NCBI GenBank assembly: GCA_004000155.1
Contig: RCSS01000118.1
Span: 1-29,377 of the forward strand
Direction of reading: 5' to 3'
DNA length: 29,377 nt
Source: Tubulinosema ratisbonensis
Taxonomy: Eukaryota; Microsporidia; Tubulinosematidae
This document shows positions 28,785 through 29,377 of this stretch, one piece after another. The notes beneath the pieces are model-generated. The model searched no databases, was not told the origin of the DNA, and saw only the letters and a program-made list of their open reading frames with translations. The translations under genes and the position numbers were made by a program. Positions within the stretch are counted from its first letter, which is position 1, and every line of letters starts with the position of its first letter.

Positions 28785-28895
28785 ACGATTTGCTTTTTTG
28801 TATTGCCTAAGAATAGAAATCCATACAAAGATCTTTTGCTATATCTTCATATATAATATAAAAATACTCACTCATCAAGAAATATATGATATAAC
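28785..28895 (+). repeat. dispersed spacer repeat, copy 4 (fullest)
   Basis: This copy links the others. Its left half (TTTTTTGTATTGCC...GAATAGAAATCC) matches copy 1. Its centre (28823-28843) is identical to copy 2 over 21 bases. Its centre and right half match the minus-strand copy 3 at 24020-24113. Unit boundaries are uncertain. Confidence 0.6.
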
Positions 28896-28946
28896 GTGTT
28901 TTACATAATTATATACAGCGCAATATACTATAAGCCTTTAATCCGT

Positions 28947-29005
28947 TAAAGCCCACCTTGTGCATTCTATTGATTGGCTAAGTAAACCATACATTGCAGG
29001 CTTTA
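28947..29005. repeat. short inverted pair TAAAGCC/GGCTTTA
   Basis: TAAAGCC (28947-28953) and GGCTTTA (28999-29005) are exact complements 45 bases apart, and a related TAAGCCTTTA lies just upstream at 28931-28940. The function is unknown and chance is possible. Confidence 0.35.
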
Positions 29006-29377
29006 GATACAAGTACTATTTTTTGATGTGAAATTTTTTTTGTAAGAAATCACGTTAATCTAATTTCAACCACCTCTTTTAACAGAATAAACTTATTTTA
29101 CGGCATAACATATTAAAATTAAAAATTCCCTCTTATTAAACTTATAAATTATAGTTTTAAACTTTGAATGGAATTAGATTTTATCTATAAGAACAAAGCC
29201 ATACTTTAGTAGTTATAAAAACATAGCAAATTATGTGTGTTCTTTTTACATTCATATTTATCAGTACAAGTATGACATTATCATCTTCTCACGTGGTTAC
29301 TTAAATTAAAACTTACCAATCAAACACAGGCTTAACTTTAAATATAAAATAAAACAAATGTTCCATTTGGACATGCT

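Larger units (their letters stand above)
27571..29377. other. gene-free terminal region, 1.8 kb
   Basis: No convincing gene was seen to the window end. It holds a short hairpin (27977-28009), a TATCT microsatellite (28221-28238), the fullest copy of the dispersed repeat (28785-28895) and an inverted pair (28947-29005). By eye, the last 600 bases are less A/T-rich than the other spacers, which could reflect a decayed gene or element not recognised here. Confidence 0.6.

Overview
The window is nuclear DNA of a very AT-rich, compact eukaryote, most likely a microsporidian, from a draft assembly with scattered N bases. Four things point there. All genes are intron-less. The conserved proteins are core eukaryotic machinery of reduced or normal length (an RNA polymerase II large subunit with a heptad CTD, an RNA polymerase III second subunit, a CDK7-type kinase, NOT1 and a CDC50 protein). 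Several intergenic spacers are only 40-150 bases. Eight of twelve starts have CC or CCC within about 10 bases upstream of the ATG, as described for microsporidia. I cannot name the species; the composition would suit an AT-rich genus such as Anncaliia, Tubulinosema or Edhazardia.

Left block (1-6605): a NOT1-like scaffold of the CCR4-NOT complex (+), tRNA-Asn(GTT) (+), a small SFR1/Mei5-like recombination factor (-) whose stop codon lies in the tRNA's T-run terminator, and a CDK7/Kin28-like kinase (+). The last two diverge from a 43-base spacer. A 1.3 kb gene-free stretch follows (6606-7910).

Central block (7911-11529): a CDC50/Lem3 flippase subunit (+), an unrecognised one-helix membrane protein (+), thymidylate kinase (-) and methionyl-tRNA synthetase (+, its 3' end broken by a run of Ns).

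Polymerase block (11632-21449): RPB1 (+) with a 12-repeat CTD, a SLC35C2-like nucleotide-sugar/triose-phosphate family transporter (-), and the Pol III subunit RPC2 (-).

Right part (21450-29377): gene-poor, with two unrecognised genes: a 207-residue protein and a 904-residue protein with a signal-like N-terminus and a C-terminal membrane anchor. Both use more varied codons, and GGG rather than CC lies upstream of their starts. The rest is AT-rich spacer with short hairpins.

Functionally, much of the window concerns gene expression: RPB1, the kinase family that phosphorylates its CTD, the NOT1 mRNA-decay scaffold, a Pol III subunit, a Pol III-transcribed tRNA and an aminoacyl-tRNA synthetase. 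The best leads for something undescribed are the 904-residue surface-protein candidate, a short repeat seen in four spacers, the Ser7-free CTD with one octad, and the SFR1-like gene.
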